A stretch of 64,000 nucleotides of DNA from Rubripirellula tenax. Its GTDB lineage: Bacteria; Planctomycetota; Planctomycetia; Pirellulales; Pirellulaceae. The notes under the pieces were generated by a model that was given only the letters and a program-made list of their open reading frames with translations, had not been told where the DNA came from and ran no database searches. Positions 31,539 to 42,773 of the stretch are shown one piece after another. Positions within the stretch are counted from its first letter, which is position 1, and each line of letters opens with the position of its first letter. Made by a program: the position numbers and the translations under genes. The DNA is taken from positions 766,004-830,003 of the forward strand of contig NZ_SJPW01000001.1 of assembly GCF_007860125.1 (NCBI RefSeq). The letters run 5' to 3'.

Positions 31539-33311
31539 TCAGCTCGGCGAGGCGACGGTTTCTTCTTCGGGCGGGCCGACCATCGCGGCGACCGGGTCAC
31601 CCCAATCCGCGGCGAACGGTTTTTCGCATGCCTTGCATGTGACTTCCGTTCCCAACATCGCGTCGTCGATGACTTCGGCGGCTCCGCAGTGGGTGCACTT
31701 GACCCGCACGTTGCCCTTTTCAGCCGCCATCGCGATCAGGTGGGCGTCGCTGACGCCGGCGACTTCGATGTCTTCGGCTTCCAGCGTCGTCAGCAAATCG
31801 CGGCTGATGTCCGACAGTTTTGACAATCGATTGGCCAACCGGCGAACGCTGCGTTCAAAACTGTTTCGCGAACAACGGCCATTGCCGAAGTGACGATCGC
31901 GTCCGATGTAAAGATACGTGAAGCCACGCAGCAGTCGTCGACGTGCCTCGGTCGGCAGGCTGTATTTTGCCTTCGACGCGATCAGTTCGAAAATGCGGCA
32001 AAGATCTTGTGGCGAATAATCGTCGAACGTCATCGTCGTGCCGACTCGCGAGCTGAGCCCGGGATTGCTGCGAATCATCGTTTGCATTTCGACCGGATAG
32101 CCGGCCAAGATGACGACCAGTCGTTCGCGTTGATCTTCCATTCGTTTCAGCAGCGTTTGAACGGCTTCGCGGCCGTATTGGTCTTGTCCACTTTCGTCGA
32201 TCAGCGTGTAGGCTTCGTCGATGAACAGCACCCCGTCGAGCGCTTCGTCGACTTTGGCATTCGTCTTGGGTCCGGTTTGACCGGCGTACTCGGCAACCAA
32301 TCCGCTGCGATCGGTTTCGACCAAGTGTCCTTTTTCCAAAATTCCCAGCGCGCCGTAGATGTCGGCGACGATCCGCGCCACGGTCGTTTTCCCGGTGCCG
32401 GGATTGCCGACGAACGACATGTGCAGGCTGGGCCGCGTCGTCGGCAAGCCTTGCTCTTCCCGCATGCGTTCCATCTTTAAGAAGTTGGTCAGCGTTTCGA
32501 TTTGGTCCTTGATGCCATCCAGTCCGACCAATCGATTGAGCTTTGCGCGGGCTTCGGCCAGTCGTTGTTCGGGCGTTCGGTCGTCGGCGGGCTGGGGCGT
32601 GGGTTGGGTTGCCGGTTTGGGCGTGTTGGTCGAACCGCCGGGACCGGCCATCGGCGTCGGTTTCTCGGCGGCTGTGACACTGACTCCGTCGCGAAGCCGT
32701 TTCGCTTCGTCACGTAACCAGCTGATCGCATCGCGCGCGTTATTGGTATCGACTTCGTTGGCAAGCGTCTCCGGTGCAGCACCTTGCAGTGCGTCGAATT
32801 GGTTCTGCATCGCCGTGATGCTCTCGTTATCGGCAAGGTCGATATTGCCGTCGACGGACGCCAATAAATTGGCTTGTCGGATGGCGAGTGATTCGAGTTC
32901 GCCCCAGCGGTCGCGGATGGCGGGGATTTCGGCGAACGGCCGAACCAGTTCGCTCCACTGGAACCCATTCGACGCATCAATCAGCCAATCCACCGCTTCG
33001 TGCAGTTGGTTGCCCATCACGGACTTGCCCCAAATGTGTTCCAAAAGCGCGCGGCCGAGTTGGCGTTGTTCCATATTCTTGCTGCTGGCGTCGGGGACGA
33101 CGGCGGCAAAGACTTTCATCAGGAAACCCTGATGCAAGTCGTCCATCTGGCCCGAAATCGATGCGGCGTCGGCGTGCTCGCCCCCCGAAAGCCAGCCGTA
33201 CGATCCCCGAATCAACTCGCCCGCTTCGACATAAAGTGCTTGCGTTTGCTTGAGCGAATCGCGGTACAACCGGATCGATTCGATGATTTGGTCGTCGGGA
33301 AGTCGTGGCAT
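31539..33311 (-). CDS. CbbX/SpoVK-like AAA+ ATPase with C-terminal zinc ribbon
   Basis: From the Met at 33311, about 590 residues. The N-terminal ~230 residues are helical and unrecognised, followed by a Pro/Thr-rich linker (PGGSTNTPKPATQPTPQPAD). The AAA+ domain begins LNRLVGLDGIKDQIETLTNF and contains Walker A GNPGTGKTTVARI (~300), LVAEYAGQTGPKT, Walker B VLFIDEAYTLI (~362) and the sensor region NPGLSSRVGTTMTFDDYS. This is the CbbX group, which uses ATP to remodel protein complexes. The C-terminus adds CTHCGAAEVIDDAMLGTEV followed by TCKACEKPF, a two-CxxC zinc ribbon not usual for the family. It stands alone and its target is unknown. Confidence 0.88.
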   Translation of the reverse strand: MPRLPDDQIIESIRLYRDSLKQTQALYVEAGELIRGSYGWLSGGEHADAASISGQMDDLHQGFLMKVFAAVVPDASSKNMEQRQLGRALLEHIWGKSVMGNQLHEAVDWLIDASNGFQWSELVRPFAEIPAIRDRWGELESLAIRQANLLASVDGNIDLADNESITAMQNQFDALQGAAPETLANEVDTNNARDAISWLRDEAKRLRDGVSVTAAEKPTPMAGPGGSTNTPKPATQPTPQPADDRTPEQRLAEARAKLNRLVGLDGIKDQIETLTNFLKMERMREEQGLPTTRPSLHMSFVGNPGTGKTTVARIVADIYGALGILEKGHLVETDRSGLVAEYAGQTGPKTNAKVDEALDGVLFIDEAYTLIDESGQDQYGREAVQTLLKRMEDQRERLVVILAGYPVEMQTMIRSNPGLSSRVGTTMTFDDYSPQDLCRIFELIASKAKYSLPTEARRRLLRGFTYLYIGRDRHFGNGRCSRNSFERSVRRLANRLSKLSDISRDLLTTLEAEDIEVAGVSDAHLIAMAAEKGNVRVKCTHCGAAEVIDDAMLGTEVTCKACEKPFAADWGDPVAAMVGPPEEETVASPS

Positions 33312-33516
33312 GGATCGGGCACTCGTGGCATGAAGGGTGGGCGGGCGGGCGATTCGTGGGGCCCGGTTATCCGGCTCAGGAGCCCCTAAGATAACCTTTT
33401 GCGCCGTTCCCACTAGCGTTTGGTAACGGCCAATTCGTCCGTTAAACTAGAGTGAGTCGGGGAGAATTCCTCCCTGATCACGCTGTCCCGCCCCCATTCG
33501 CCCACCGAAGTCCATC

Positions 33517-36500
33517 ATGCCGGATCGTTTTGTTCGCGTTTCCGCCACCATTGTGTTTTTGATCCTGGTCGGCGGTTCGGAAAATGCGGCAGCTAATGAC
33601 GTCGATTTTGCTCGCGACATCCGTCCGATTTTGTCGGACCATTGTTTCGCGTGTCATGGACCGGACGAAGCCGAGCGGGCCGCCGATCTGCGATTGGACA
33701 CGGCCGATGGATTGGCCGCGGTTGTAGATTCGGACGACGTCGACGCGAGCGAGATGTTGCGGCGGATCGTATCGGACGACGTCGACGAAGTGATGCCGCC
33801 GCCTGAGTATCACAAACCGCTGACCGAAGACCAGCGAACGATGTTGCGAACCTGGATCGTCGACGGTGCACAGTTCCAGTCGCACTGGGCGTTCGTTGCG
33901 CCGCAGGTTCCGAGCGAGACCAGTCAAACGATTGCCAGCGGGGCCAAGCAGATCGACGGTTTCATCGAAGCCGCGGTCGCCGAAGCAGGGCTGACGGTGA
34001 ACGACCGGGCCGATCGTCGGACGCTGCTGCGGCGAGTCTGTTTGGACTTGACCGGATTGCCGCCGACTCGCGAGCAAATCGACGCGTTCGTCAATGACAC
34101 GTCACCGGACGCGTATTCGAATTTGGTCGATCGACTGTTGCAGTCTCGCCACTTTGGTCAACACGTGGGTCGGTATTGGTTGGACTTGGTCCGCTACGGC
34201 GACACGCACGGTTTGCACTTAGACAACTTTCGCGAGATGTGGTCGTATCGCGATTGGGTCATCGACGCGATCAACGCTAACATGCCGTTCGACCAATTCA
34301 TCACTCACCAATTGGCCGGCGACCTGTTGCCGGATGCGACGGACAAAGAACGCATTGCAAGCGGATTTAACCGTTTGAACGTCTCGACCAGCGAAGGCGG
34401 ATCGATCTATGACGAAGTCTTCGCTCGCAACTGTATCGACCGAACCGATGCCTTTGGAACGATCTTCTTGGGGTTAACGACCGGGTGTGCGGTTTGCCAT
34501 GACCACAAGTTCGATCCGATATCGCAGCGAGACTATTACTCGCTGCTTTCGTTCTTCAACAGTCTGGACGGTAAAGCGCTAGACGGCAACGCGAAAGACC
34601 ATCCGCCATCGCTGAAGGTTCCCAGCCCCGAGCAAGTCACGATGCTTGCCGAGTACAAGGAACTGTTGACCAGCCTGGAGGCCGAAAAAGAAGGCCCCAT
34701 CCCGTCGATCGATGAAGCCCAGGCCACCTGGGAGCAATCGTTGTCCAGTGACAAGGTTACCAAGTTCGAGTCGTTGCATCCGACCGAAGTCGTTTCGGAA
34801 TCCGGTGCAACGATGAAGGCGTTACCGGACGGCACCGTCGAACTGGTCGGCGATCCGTCGGCGAAGGATGTGACGGTCATTGTCGCTTCGATTCCTTCGG
34901 GCATCCAATGGCAAACGATTTACTTGGAAGCCATCGTGGACGATCCCGAAGGCCGCGCCGGTGCGTCGACCAACGGCAACGCAGTGCTGTCCGAGATCAC
35001 GGTCGAAACGACGGACGCGTCCGCATCTGGACAATGGATACAGGTTCCGATCGCTGGCGGTTTTGCCGATATCGAACAAGACGGCGATGGCTTTGCGTTT
35101 TCCAATGCGATCGACGGCAAGCTGGACGCGGACAAAGGTTGGGCCATCGCCGGTCACGAAAAGACGGGCGGTCGATCGGCGTGGCTGAGTGCTCCGTCGC
35201 TGATTGCCGATGGTGCGGATGCCAAGATCCGTGTCACGTTGAAGTATCAATCAAAGTTTGCCGGGCACCAGTTCCGCAAAGTGAGGCTGTCGCTCAGCGA
35301 TGCTGCCGCGTCGGTTCCACCATCGCAGCAAGTCAAACGAGGTGGCATTCATGTCGTCGGACCCTTTCCGATCGAGACTCCGAATCCTGGATACAACAAG
35401 TCGTATGCGTCCCAGCAAAAAGCTTTCAACGCGGACGAGGTATTCGAATACGAAGAACGGAGTTATCGCTGGCAGCACCGTGGCGATCTGAACGAGGTCG
35501 AGGTCAACCCGCTACCGACGATCGATGATCGTTTGTCGGTGACGCTGATGCACCAGACGATCCAGTCGCCTCGCGACCAATCGATCACGCTGTTGATCGG
35601 CGCCGATGATGGGCACGTCGTTTATCTGGGCGATAAAGAGGTCGGACGCCGAAAGGGGGCTGGGAAACATGACCCCCTTCGACATGAGTACGAATTGCCG
35701 CTGAAGAAAGGCGACAACGATCTGTACATCAAGCTGGTTAACCACGCGGGCGAGAACGAATGGACCTATGCGTTTCGTTCGCCTGCGATTCGGGTGCCGG
35801 AACATCTGCGCCAGCTCGTGAAGACGCCGGTGGATCAACGCAGCGACGATGTTCGCACGTCGCTGGGCAAGTACTTCCGCAAGGTCGCGTGTTTGCATCC
35901 GGATTGGTTGGCCTTGATCGATCAAGAACGGGGCACGCGGTCCGCACTTGAAAAGCTGGAAGGCGAGATTCCGACGACCTTGGTTTGGAAGGAGCTTGCT
36001 GAGCCTCGCCAAGCACACTTGCTGCTGCGAGGTCAATACGACCAGCCCGGTGACGAGGTCCCTCGCGCGACGCCGTCCTTCCTGCCGCCGTTTCCCGACG
36101 ACGCGCCGAAGGATCGTCTTGGGCTAGCAAAGTGGTTGACGCTTCCCGAACATCCGTTGACCGCTCGCGTGGCAGTCAATCGATTCTGGCAACAAGTGTT
36201 CGGCATCGGGTTGGTCAAAACCAGCGAAGACTTTGGCAGCCAAGGTCAGCCGCCCAGCCACCCCGAGCTTCTGAATTGGTTGGCCGTCGATTTTCAAGCC
36301 AACGGATGGGACGTTAAGCGACTATTGAAAACACTGGTGATGACGGACGCCTATCAGCGTTCGGCCAAAGTGGTCGATGGGATGTTGCGAATCGATCCCA
36401 ACAATCGATTGCTCGCTCGCGGTCCACGTCACCGGTTGGATGCCGAAGTGCTGCGTGATCAGTCGCTGGCGCTGGCCGGATTGCTGGTCGACACCGAAGG

Positions 36501-37035
36501 CGGACCGAGTGTGAAACCGCCGCAACCGGCCGGCTTGTGGGAAGCGGTCGGATATTCGGGAAGCAATACGGTCAACTTCAAGGCGGACGAAGGCGAAAAA
36601 GTCAATCGTCGCAGCCTCTACATCTTTTGGAAGCGTACCAGTGCACCGCCGCAGATGTCGACGCTAGATGCGCCCAGTCGTGAGTCATGCACGGCGCGCC
36701 GCGAACGCACCAACACGCCGCTTCAGGCATTGCTGTTGATGAACGAAGAACAGTATCTAGCGTCGGCAAAAATGTTGGCGCGCCGCGCGATGACCGAACC
36801 CAAAGTCGACAATGAAGCCGACCGAATCCGATGGGCGTTCGAAACGGTGACCGCGCGCTTGCCCAGCACCGAAGAAGCGGATGAGATGTTGACGTTGGTC
36901 GAAGACATGGCTGCCTACTACGACCAGCATCCCGAGTTGGCCGTCAAGTTGACGGGACAGTCCGACGTGCGCGAAGCCGCATGGACGATCCTTGCCAGCA
37001 CCCTGTTGAACCTCGACGAAACCGTAACCAAGTAG
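33517..37035 (+). CDS. Planctomycete cytochrome protein (PSCyt1, PSCyt2/DUF1549, PSD1/DUF1553)
   Basis: A 1172-residue secreted protein with a short leader. It starts with the PSCyt1 heme-like domain ([20 protein letters not shown], CxxCH at ~43), then PSCyt2/DUF1549 with [18 protein letters not shown] and [20 protein letters not shown] (second CxxCH, ~326). A beta-rich middle of ~400 residues follows, and the C-terminal PSD1/DUF1553 domain has [20 protein letters not shown] and [20 protein letters not shown]. This gene type is found in large numbers in planctomycetes and always precedes a DUF1501 gene, as here. The biochemical role is not known; a link to polysaccharide breakdown is suggested by the sulfatase that follows. 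Confidence 0.95.
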   Translation: MPDRFVRVSATIVFLILVGGSENAAANDVDFARDIRPILSDHCFACHGPDEAERAADLRLDTADGLAAVVDSDDVDASEMLRRIVSDDVDEVMPPPEYHKPLTEDQRTMLRTWIVDGAQFQSHWAFVAPQVPSETSQTIASGAKQIDGFIEAAVAEAGLTVNDRADRRTLLRRVCLDLTGLPPTREQIDAFVNDTSPDAYSNLVDRLLQSRHFGQHVGRYWLDLVRYGDTHGLHLDNFREMWSYRDWVIDAINANMPFDQFITHQLAGDLLPDATDKERIASGFNRLNVSTSEGGSIYDEVFARNCIDRTDAFGTIFLGLTTGCAVCHDHKFDPISQRDYYSLLSFFNSLDGKALDGNAKDHPPSLKVPSPEQVTMLAEYKELLTSLEAEKEGPIPSIDEAQATWEQSLSSDKVTKFESLHPTEVVSESGATMKALPDGTVELVGDPSAKDVTVIVASIPSGIQWQTIYLEAIVDDPEGRAGASTNGNAVLSEITVETTDASASGQWIQVPIAGGFADIEQDGDGFAFSNAIDGKLDADKGWAIAGHEKTGGRSAWLSAPSLIADGADAKIRVTLKYQSKFAGHQFRKVRLSLSDAAASVPPSQQVKRGGIHVVGPFPIETPNPGYNKSYASQQKAFNADEVFEYEERSYRWQHRGDLNEVEVNPLPTIDDRLSVTLMHQTIQSPRDQSITLLIGADDGHVVYLGDKEVGRRKGAGKHDPLRHEYELPLKKGDNDLYIKLVNHAGENEWTYAFRSPAIRVPEHLRQLVKTPVDQRSDDVRTSLGKYFRKVACLHPDWLALIDQERGTRSALEKLEGEIPTTLVWKELAEPRQAHLLLRGQYDQPGDEVPRATPSFLPPFPDDAPKDRLGLAKWLTLPEHPLTARVAVNRFWQQVFGIGLVKTSEDFGSQGQPPSHPELLNWLAVDFQANGWDVKRLLKTLVMTDAYQRSAKVVDGMLRIDPNNRLLARGPRHRLDAEVLRDQSLALAGLLVDTEGGPSVKPPQPAGLWEAVGYSGSNTVNFKADEGEKVNRRSLYIFWKRTSAPPQMSTLDAPSRESCTARRERTNTPLQALLLMNEEQYLASAKMLARRAMTEPKVDNEADRIRWAFETVTARLPSTEEADEMLTLVEDMAAYYDQHPELAVKLTGQSDVREAAWTILASTLLNLDETVTK

Positions 37036-37043
37036 TTGAATCC

Positions 37044-38516
37044 ATGAATCATCAAGAAGTACTCGACCGGTTGACTCGTCGCGCATTTTTTTCACAGACC
37101 TCCGCCGGTTTGGGCGCCGCGGCGCTGGCATCGTTGGACGCCACAGCGGCGACAGCCACGCCGGCATTGTCAGCCGATGTCGGAACACGCGTCGGTGGAC
37201 TGCCGAGTTTGCCGCATCATGAACCCAAAGCCCGCCGAGCGATCTATCTGTTCATGTCGGGTGCGCCCAGCCAGATGGACATGTGGGATCACAAGCCGGC
37301 AATGGCCGATTGGTACGACAAGGATCTGCCCGAATCGATTCGCCAGGGGCAACGTTTGACGACCATGACCAGCGGCCAGTCGCGGTTTCCAATCGCGCCC
37401 AGCATCTATAAGTTTTCGCCTCACGGTGCAAACCAAACGATGGCCAGCGAACTGATTCCCCACATGGCCGGGAAGGTCGATGAGATTGCTTTGATCAAGT
37501 CGATGCACACCGAAGCGATCAATCATGATCCGGCGATTACTTATATCTGCACCGGAGACCAATTGCCGGGCAAAGCGAGTTTGGGTTCGTGGCTGAGCTA
37601 CGGTCTGGGCACCGAGAACGAGAACTTGCCGGCGTTCATGGTCATGACCGCGTCATGGACGGGCCGGAAAGAAGCACAGGCTCTTTACAACCGACTGTGG
37701 GGCAGCGGTTTTTTGCCAAGCAAGTATCAAGGCGTTGCGCTGCGAAGTACCGGTGACAAGGTGCTTTATCTTTCGAACCCCGATGGCGTCGATCCAAGCA
37801 TTCGGCGCCGGATGCTCGATTCGTTAGCCCGAATGAACGCGCGAACTGCATCGCAGATTGGTGATCCCGAGACGAACGCGCGGATTGCCCAGTACGAGAT
37901 GGCGTTCCGGATGCAAACGAGCGTTCCCGATCTGGCGAATCTGAGCGACGAACCGCAGCACGTGCTCGATCTGTATGGGCCCGAAGTGACCAAGCCGGGC
38001 ACGTTTGCGAATTGCTGTTTGATGGCGCGGCGGATGGCCGAACGTGGCGTACGGTTCACACAGATCTTTCATCGTGGCTGGGATCAACACGGAAAGTTGC
38101 CCAAGGACTTGCCCAACCAATGCCGCGACGTCGATCAACCGTCGGCGGGCTTGCTGACGGATCTTCGCCAGCGAGGAATGTTGGACGATACGTTGGTCGT
38201 TTGGGGCGGTGAGTTCGGACGCACGATCTATTGCCAAGGCGGGCTGACGAAGACCGATTATGGTCGCGACCACCACCCCAAGTGCTTTACCGTTTGGATG
38301 GCGGGCGGTGGCGTGAAGGGCGGCACTGTTCATGGTGAAACGGACGAGTTCAGTTACAACATCACCAAAGACCCCGTCCACATCCGTGATCTGAATGCAA
38401 CGATCCTGAATCAGATGGGGATCGATAGCGAACGGTTTGTGTACCCGTTCCGCGGCCTCGACCAGCGTTTGACCGGCGTCGAGGAAAGCCGCGTCGTCAA
38501 AGAAATTTTGGCGTAG
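37044..38516 (+). CDS. DUF1501 protein, Tat-exported
   Basis: A 490-residue protein starting at the ATG at 37044, nine bases after the previous stop. The leader [20 protein letters not shown] is Tat-like. The body is alkaline-phosphatase-fold DUF1501: [78 protein letters not shown] and [20 protein letters not shown]. His and Asp residues in the last two blocks match metal ligands of the fold. It is the standard partner of PSCyt/PSD1 proteins and is translated right after it. Enzymatic activity has not been shown for the family. Confidence 0.95.
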   Translation: MNHQEVLDRLTRRAFFSQTSAGLGAAALASLDATAATATPALSADVGTRVGGLPSLPHHEPKARRAIYLFMSGAPSQMDMWDHKPAMADWYDKDLPESIRQGQRLTTMTSGQSRFPIAPSIYKFSPHGANQTMASELIPHMAGKVDEIALIKSMHTEAINHDPAITYICTGDQLPGKASLGSWLSYGLGTENENLPAFMVMTASWTGRKEAQALYNRLWGSGFLPSKYQGVALRSTGDKVLYLSNPDGVDPSIRRRMLDSLARMNARTASQIGDPETNARIAQYEMAFRMQTSVPDLANLSDEPQHVLDLYGPEVTKPGTFANCCLMARRMAERGVRFTQIFHRGWDQHGKLPKDLPNQCRDVDQPSAGLLTDLRQRGMLDDTLVVWGGEFGRTIYCQGGLTKTDYGRDHHPKCFTVWMAGGGVKGGTVHGETDEFSYNITKDPVHIRDLNATILNQMGIDSERFVYPFRGLDQRLTGVEESRVVKEILA

Positions 38517-38570
38517 GGATTTTTGGCGTCATCTGTTCCGTTCCGCACTTCATCTTCACAAGGAATCGCC

Positions 38571-40007
38571 ATGATGCGATATCTCTTGGCCTTCGTCGGC
38601 TTTCTCGTTGTTTCGTTGGCCAGCTTGCTGCACGCGGCCGATCGACCGAATGTTCTGTTCATTTATCTGGACGATTTCGGTTGGCGAGACTGTGGGTTCA
38701 TGGGAACCGACTTTTACGAGACGCCCAACCTAGATGCGTTGGCCGCGTCGGGGATGGTGTTTACGAATGCTTATTCGTGCGCCGCCAATTGCGCCCCGGC
38801 TCGAGCGTGTTTATTGTCCGGGCAATACACGCCTAGGCACGAAGTCTATAACGTTGGGACGGGCCGTCGAGGCAAAGCCAAGTATGGAAGCTTGAAACAC
38901 ATTCCCGGTGTCGATGTTCTGTCACCAGACATTCGAACCTGGGCCGCACAGATTCACGACGCCGGCTATCGCACAGCGACCATCGGCAAGTGGCATTTAA
39001 GCGACGACCCGATTCCCTATGGTTTCGATTTCAATTTCGCCGGGACGCACGGTGGCAGTCCGCCGAAGGGGTACTTCCCGCCGCATCCGAAAGCTCCGGG
39101 TCTTGAAGATGCACCGGAGGACGAGTATCTGACCGATCGCCTGACCGACGAAGCGATCGGATTCATTGATCGCAACCAAGACGCGAATTGGTTGTTGTAC
39201 TTGACCCACTTTGCGGTGCACACGCCGCTGCAGGGTCAGCCGGATCTGGTGGCAAAGTATGAAGCCAAGCCCAAGGGCGATCTGCATGACCATGCGGTGA
39301 TGGCCGCGATGATCGAAAGCGTCGACCGCGGAATCGGGCGGATCGTTCGGCAGTTGGATTCGCTGGGGTTGCGGGAAAAAACGGCGATCGTCTTTACATC
39401 GGACAACGGCGGCTATGGTCCGGCAACTTCGATGGCGCCGTTGCAGGGATACAAGGGAACGTACTTTGAAGGTGGCATCCGCGAGCCTTTCTTTGTCGTC
39501 TGGCCGGGTAACGTGAAGCCAGGCACAAAATGTGAAACGCCCGTCATTCAAGTCGATCTGTATCCGACGCTGTGTGAGATGACCGGCGCGTCGTTGCCGA
39601 CAGGACAAGTTCAAGACGGTCGCAGTTTGGTTCCGCTGCTCGTCGGCAGTGACGCTTGGAAGGAGCGAGCCATTTTTTGGCACTTTCCGGCGTACCTCGA
39701 TTCTTATTCGCGCATCGATGGGCAACGAGATCCCATCTATCGATCGCGTCCGTGCAGCATCATTCGCCGCGGCGATTGGAAGCTTCACGAGTATTTCGAA
39801 GACGGGAAATTGTTGCTGTTCAATTTGAAAGACGACATCGGCGAATCGAACGATGTGTCGATCGCCAACGCGGACGTGACCAAGGCGATGCACGACGAGT
39901 TGTTGGCGTGGCGAGAAGCAACCGGCGCGCCGGTGCCGATCGAACCCAACCCCAAGTACGATGCGGCGGCCGAATCGCGAGCGATGAAAGGCAAAAAGAA
40001 AAAGTAG
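38571..40007 (+). CDS. Secreted sulfatase (family S1)
   Basis: From the ATG at 38571, preceded by AAGGA, the product has about 478 residues. It has a leader (YLLAFVGFLVVSLASLLHAA), the metal site NVLFIYLDDFGWRDCGFMGT, the maturation motif AANCAPARACLLSGQYTPR (Cys to formylglycine, C-A-P-A-R), IGKWHLSDDPIPYGFDF, AIVFTSDNGGYGPATSMAPL and PVIQVDLYPTLCEMTG. All catalytic blocks are intact. It is the third gene of the PSCyt/DUF1501 unit, 54 bases after the stop of the second, and probably acts on the same polysaccharide. A lysine-rich end (MKGKKKK) is unusual but seen in other planctomycete sulfatases. Confidence 0.93.
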   Translation: MMRYLLAFVGFLVVSLASLLHAADRPNVLFIYLDDFGWRDCGFMGTDFYETPNLDALAASGMVFTNAYSCAANCAPARACLLSGQYTPRHEVYNVGTGRRGKAKYGSLKHIPGVDVLSPDIRTWAAQIHDAGYRTATIGKWHLSDDPIPYGFDFNFAGTHGGSPPKGYFPPHPKAPGLEDAPEDEYLTDRLTDEAIGFIDRNQDANWLLYLTHFAVHTPLQGQPDLVAKYEAKPKGDLHDHAVMAAMIESVDRGIGRIVRQLDSLGLREKTAIVFTSDNGGYGPATSMAPLQGYKGTYFEGGIREPFFVVWPGNVKPGTKCETPVIQVDLYPTLCEMTGASLPTGQVQDGRSLVPLLVGSDAWKERAIFWHFPAYLDSYSRIDGQRDPIYRSRPCSIIRRGDWKLHEYFEDGKLLLFNLKDDIGESNDVSIANADVTKAMHDELLAWREATGAPVPIEPNPKYDAAAESRAMKGKKKK

Positions 40008-40023
40008 ATCGCTGGCCCAACGT

Positions 40024-40650
40024 TTACGTGGGTGGATGTTCCAAGAAGCGAGTCGGAATGCCTCGCAGCAGTAAGAACAGCTTGGCGGTTTCTTCCAGTT
40101 CTTCCACCGATGCGATCGCTCCGGCCAGCGAGTTACCGGCAACGACCGGGCCGTGGTTGGCAAGCAGCATCGCCTTGGTCGTTTCGGCTTGTTTGCCCAC
40201 CGCGTCTGCGAGCGCCATGTCGCCGGGTGCGTAAAACGGCACCAGCGGGCAACGGCCCACTCGCATCAATTGGTACGCCGTGATTGCCGGCAGCACGTTG
40301 TCGGGATCGATTTCGGCCATGCACGACACCGCGACGGAATACGTGCTGTGCAGATGCACGACGGCCGTTTCGTTTGGCCGCGACCGGTACATCGACAAGT
40401 GCAAGAACGCTTCTTTGGAAGGTTTGTCACCGGCCAGATGCTGTCCATCGAAGCCGACCTTGGCGATCCGATCCGGATCCAGGCTGCCCAGGGACGAATC
40501 CGTGGGTGTGATCAGGATGCCGTCGTGGATACGAACGCTGATGTTGCCGGTGCTGCCATGCGTGAACCGCCGCTCGAACAGGGATCGTCCGCGGTCGGCG
40601 ATCTGTTCGCGAACTTCACGTTCGGACCATTCTTGGTTCGATGGCATCAT
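40024..40650 (-). CDS. Class II aldolase/adducin protein, OtnC-like decarboxylase
   Basis: A 208-residue enzyme of the class II aldolase fold. The zinc and phosphate sites are seen in HGSTGNISVRIHDGILITPT, SSLGSLDPDRIAKVG, KPSKEAFLHLSMYRSRPNE, VVHLHSTYSVAVSCM and AMLLANHGPVVAGNSLAGAI. The pattern GSTGNISVR...TPTxSSLGxLDP is closest to 3-oxo-tetronate 4-phosphate decarboxylase (OtnC), which works in catabolism of four-carbon acid sugars; L-fuculose-phosphate aldolase is the other option. No OtnK or OtnI partner lies nearby. It converges on the sulfatase, 16 bases apart, and an aminotransferase gene lies upstream on the same strand. Confidence 0.87.
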   Translation of the reverse strand: MMPSNQEWSEREVREQIADRGRSLFERRFTHGSTGNISVRIHDGILITPTDSSLGSLDPDRIAKVGFDGQHLAGDKPSKEAFLHLSMYRSRPNETAVVHLHSTYSVAVSCMAEIDPDNVLPAITAYQLMRVGRCPLVPFYAPGDMALADAVGKQAETTKAMLLANHGPVVAGNSLAGAIASVEELEETAKLFLLLRGIPTRFLEHPPT

Positions 40651-40675
40651 CAGGCTCTCGAGTCGTAAGGCGGTT

Positions 40676-41893
40676 CTAGTTCTCGATCACGTTGGCAACC
40701 GCAGTGCAAAGTTCGCCCATGCGTTCTTCGTTCATGCCGGCCACATTGATTCGGCCGCTGCCGACGATGTAGATGCTGTACTTGTTGCGAAGCTCATCGA
40801 CTTGCATCGGATTGAGCCCGCTGAACGAGAACATTCCATTTTGGTCTAACAGAAAACCAAAATCGTGTCCGGCGCCGGTCGTCTTCATCGTGTCAACAAA
40901 CTGTCGACGCAGCGCTTTGATGCGAGTTCGCATTTCGGTTAGCTCGCCGTGCCACATCGCGGTCAGCTCGGAGTCGTCAAGAATCGTCGCGACGACGGCC
41001 GCACCATGGCGCGGCGGGTTGCTGTAGTTGCTGCGGACCAGTGACTTTAGCTGACTCTTAACGGCGGTCGTTGTGTCAGCGTCCGCCGACATGACCGATA
41101 CCGCACCGACCCGTTCGCTATACAAGCCAAAGTTCTTCGAGAAAGAACTGCACACGATGGCTTCGGCGCAAACGCTGGTGATGGCTCGGACAGCGACCGT
41201 GTCTTCGTCCAATCCGTTCCCGAAACCTTGGTAAGCGAAGTCGATGATCGGTAACAGTTCACGCTGGGCTAAGACCGCGGCAATTTCGTTCCACTGCTGG
41301 GCAGTCGGGTCGACGCCGGTTGGGTTGTGGCAACACGCGTGCAACAAAACTGCATCGCCTGGCTTCGTCTTACCGGTCAAGTCTTCCAACATGCCGGCGA
41401 TGTCGAACGATTTTTTATCGTCGGCAAGGTATCGGTAGTTATCGTACGGAATATTCTCGGACGCAAAGATCGATTGGTGATTGGCCCAGGTGGGCGTCGA
41501 AATCCAAACGCGAATCGCGGGCAACTGACTGTTCATCAGCGCGGCTGCTTCACGCAGCGCACCGGTGCCGCCAGGCGTTTGAACGACCGCGATACGGGAT
41601 GCGTCGATCGAATCAGCAAAGACCAATCGGCGAACGTGATCGCGGTAATCCGGTTGGCCATCGATCGGCAAATAGCCCTTCGTCTTCTCGCCATCGACCA
41701 GCCGTTGCTCGGCCGCTTTGACGCAACGCAGCACCGGCGTTTGGCCGGACGCGTCTTTGTAGACACCGACGCTCAGGTTCATCTTTTTCGGGTTCGCGTC
41801 GGCTGCAAACGCCTCGTTGAGCCCCAGGATCGAGTCCGGGGGGGCGGTGGCTACAGTCGCAAATCGTGGCGGACGTTTCGAGGTGGCGGTCAT
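40676..41893 (-). CDS. Aspartate/aromatic aminotransferase (class I)
   Basis: From the Met at 41893 about 405 residues; the frame is open to 41971 but the added part is not family-like. It is a PLP enzyme of the AspC/TyrB subgroup: SVGVYKDASGQTPVLRCVKA, QTPGGTGALREAA, ISTPTWANHQSIFASENI, LLHACCHNPTGVDPTAQQW, IIDFAYQGFGNGLDEDTVAV and CSSFSKNFGLYSERVGAVSV, where the Lys of SKN holds PLP. The Arg at the C-terminus (GSGRINVAGM) binds the substrate carboxylate. It interconverts aspartate or aromatic amino acids with 2-oxoglutarate in the cytoplasm. Downstream is the class II aldolase gene, 25 bases away. Confidence 0.94.
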   Translation of the reverse strand: MTATSKRPPRFATVATAPPDSILGLNEAFAADANPKKMNLSVGVYKDASGQTPVLRCVKAAEQRLVDGEKTKGYLPIDGQPDYRDHVRRLVFADSIDASRIAVVQTPGGTGALREAAALMNSQLPAIRVWISTPTWANHQSIFASENIPYDNYRYLADDKKSFDIAGMLEDLTGKTKPGDAVLLHACCHNPTGVDPTAQQWNEIAAVLAQRELLPIIDFAYQGFGNGLDEDTVAVRAITSVCAEAIVCSSFSKNFGLYSERVGAVSVMSADADTTTAVKSQLKSLVRSNYSNPPRHGAAVVATILDDSELTAMWHGELTEMRTRIKALRRQFVDTMKTTGAGHDFGFLLDQNGMFSFSGLNPMQVDELRNKYSIYIVGSGRINVAGMNEERMGELCTAVANVIEN

Positions 41894-42146
41894 CGCATTT
41901 CTAGATGGATTGGGGGCTTCGAGACAGAAGGTAACCCAGAAATCGTAGTCCAACTTCCCCATGTCGACCATCGGGTCGACGGGCCACGAAAAGGGCCACT
42001 GAACGGGTCCGTTTTTGCGGGTATAACTGTGCCGACCAAGTGACTTCGGTCGTCAAGCGATGTTGCGAACGATGAATCGAACCTTGATGACGGTATGGTT
42101 TGCCCTCGACACGACAATATTTGTGCCATCTAACGCGAAAAATACA

Positions 42147-42773
42147 GTGTCCTTCCACTCACCGCTAAAAAGTTACATTGACGCCCGTATGGGTGAATTC
42201 GATCAGATTCCGGTGGATCGGCGAGCCGAATTGGCCGACTTTGCGAAACGGATTCAAGCGGGCGGACACGACGGAGTTCGGAAGCTCAATTTCATCTGCA
42301 CCCACAATTCACGCCGCAGCCACCTGGCCCAGATTTGGGCGACTGTGGCGGCACAGCATTTCGGTGTCGACGGAATCGAAACATTTTCGGGTGGTACGGA
42401 AGCCACGGCGATGAATTCGCGAATCGTTGACACACTGCGACGATCAGGGTTGTCGGTTTCGACGAACCCTGGTCCAGCACATACCAATCCTCTCTACAAG
42501 GTCGCGTATTCAGATTCCGACGTTGCGCCGGCTGTCGAGTGTTTTTCGAAGGTCTATGACCAATCGCCCAACCCGAGCGAGGACTTCATCGCCGTCATGG
42601 TGTGCAGCAACGCGGATACACATTGTCCGATCGTTCGTGGCGCTAGCGACCGGATCGTGATCAAGTACGACGACCCGAAGGTGTCCGACGATACGGTGGA
42701 CGAGTCGGTGATTTACGATGCCCGATGCGGCCAAATTGCTCGTGAAATGTTGTACGCATTCTCGTTGCTATAG
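42147..42773 (+). CDS. Low-molecular-weight phosphatase / arsenate reductase-like protein
   Basis: About 208 residues if started at the GTG at 42147 (an ATG at 42060 and another at 42189 are in frame). The N-terminal PLKSYIDARMGEFDQIPVDR matches the extension found in relatives of this size. The core is LNFICTHNSRRSHLAQIWAT, where C-x5-R followed by Ser is the phosphate loop of LMW phosphatases and ArsC-like reductases, then VDGIETFSGGTEATAMNSRI and VMVCSNADTHCPIVRGASDR. Typical resistance neighbours are absent, so phosphatase or arsenate reduction cannot be decided. Its stop overlaps the GTG start of the next gene (TAGTG), so both are co-translated. Confidence 0.82.
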   Translation: MSFHSPLKSYIDARMGEFDQIPVDRRAELADFAKRIQAGGHDGVRKLNFICTHNSRRSHLAQIWATVAAQHFGVDGIETFSGGTEATAMNSRIVDTLRRSGLSVSTNPGPAHTNPLYKVAYSDSDVAPAVECFSKVYDQSPNPSEDFIAVMVCSNADTHCPIVRGASDRIVIKYDDPKVSDDTVDESVIYDARCGQIAREMLYAFSLL

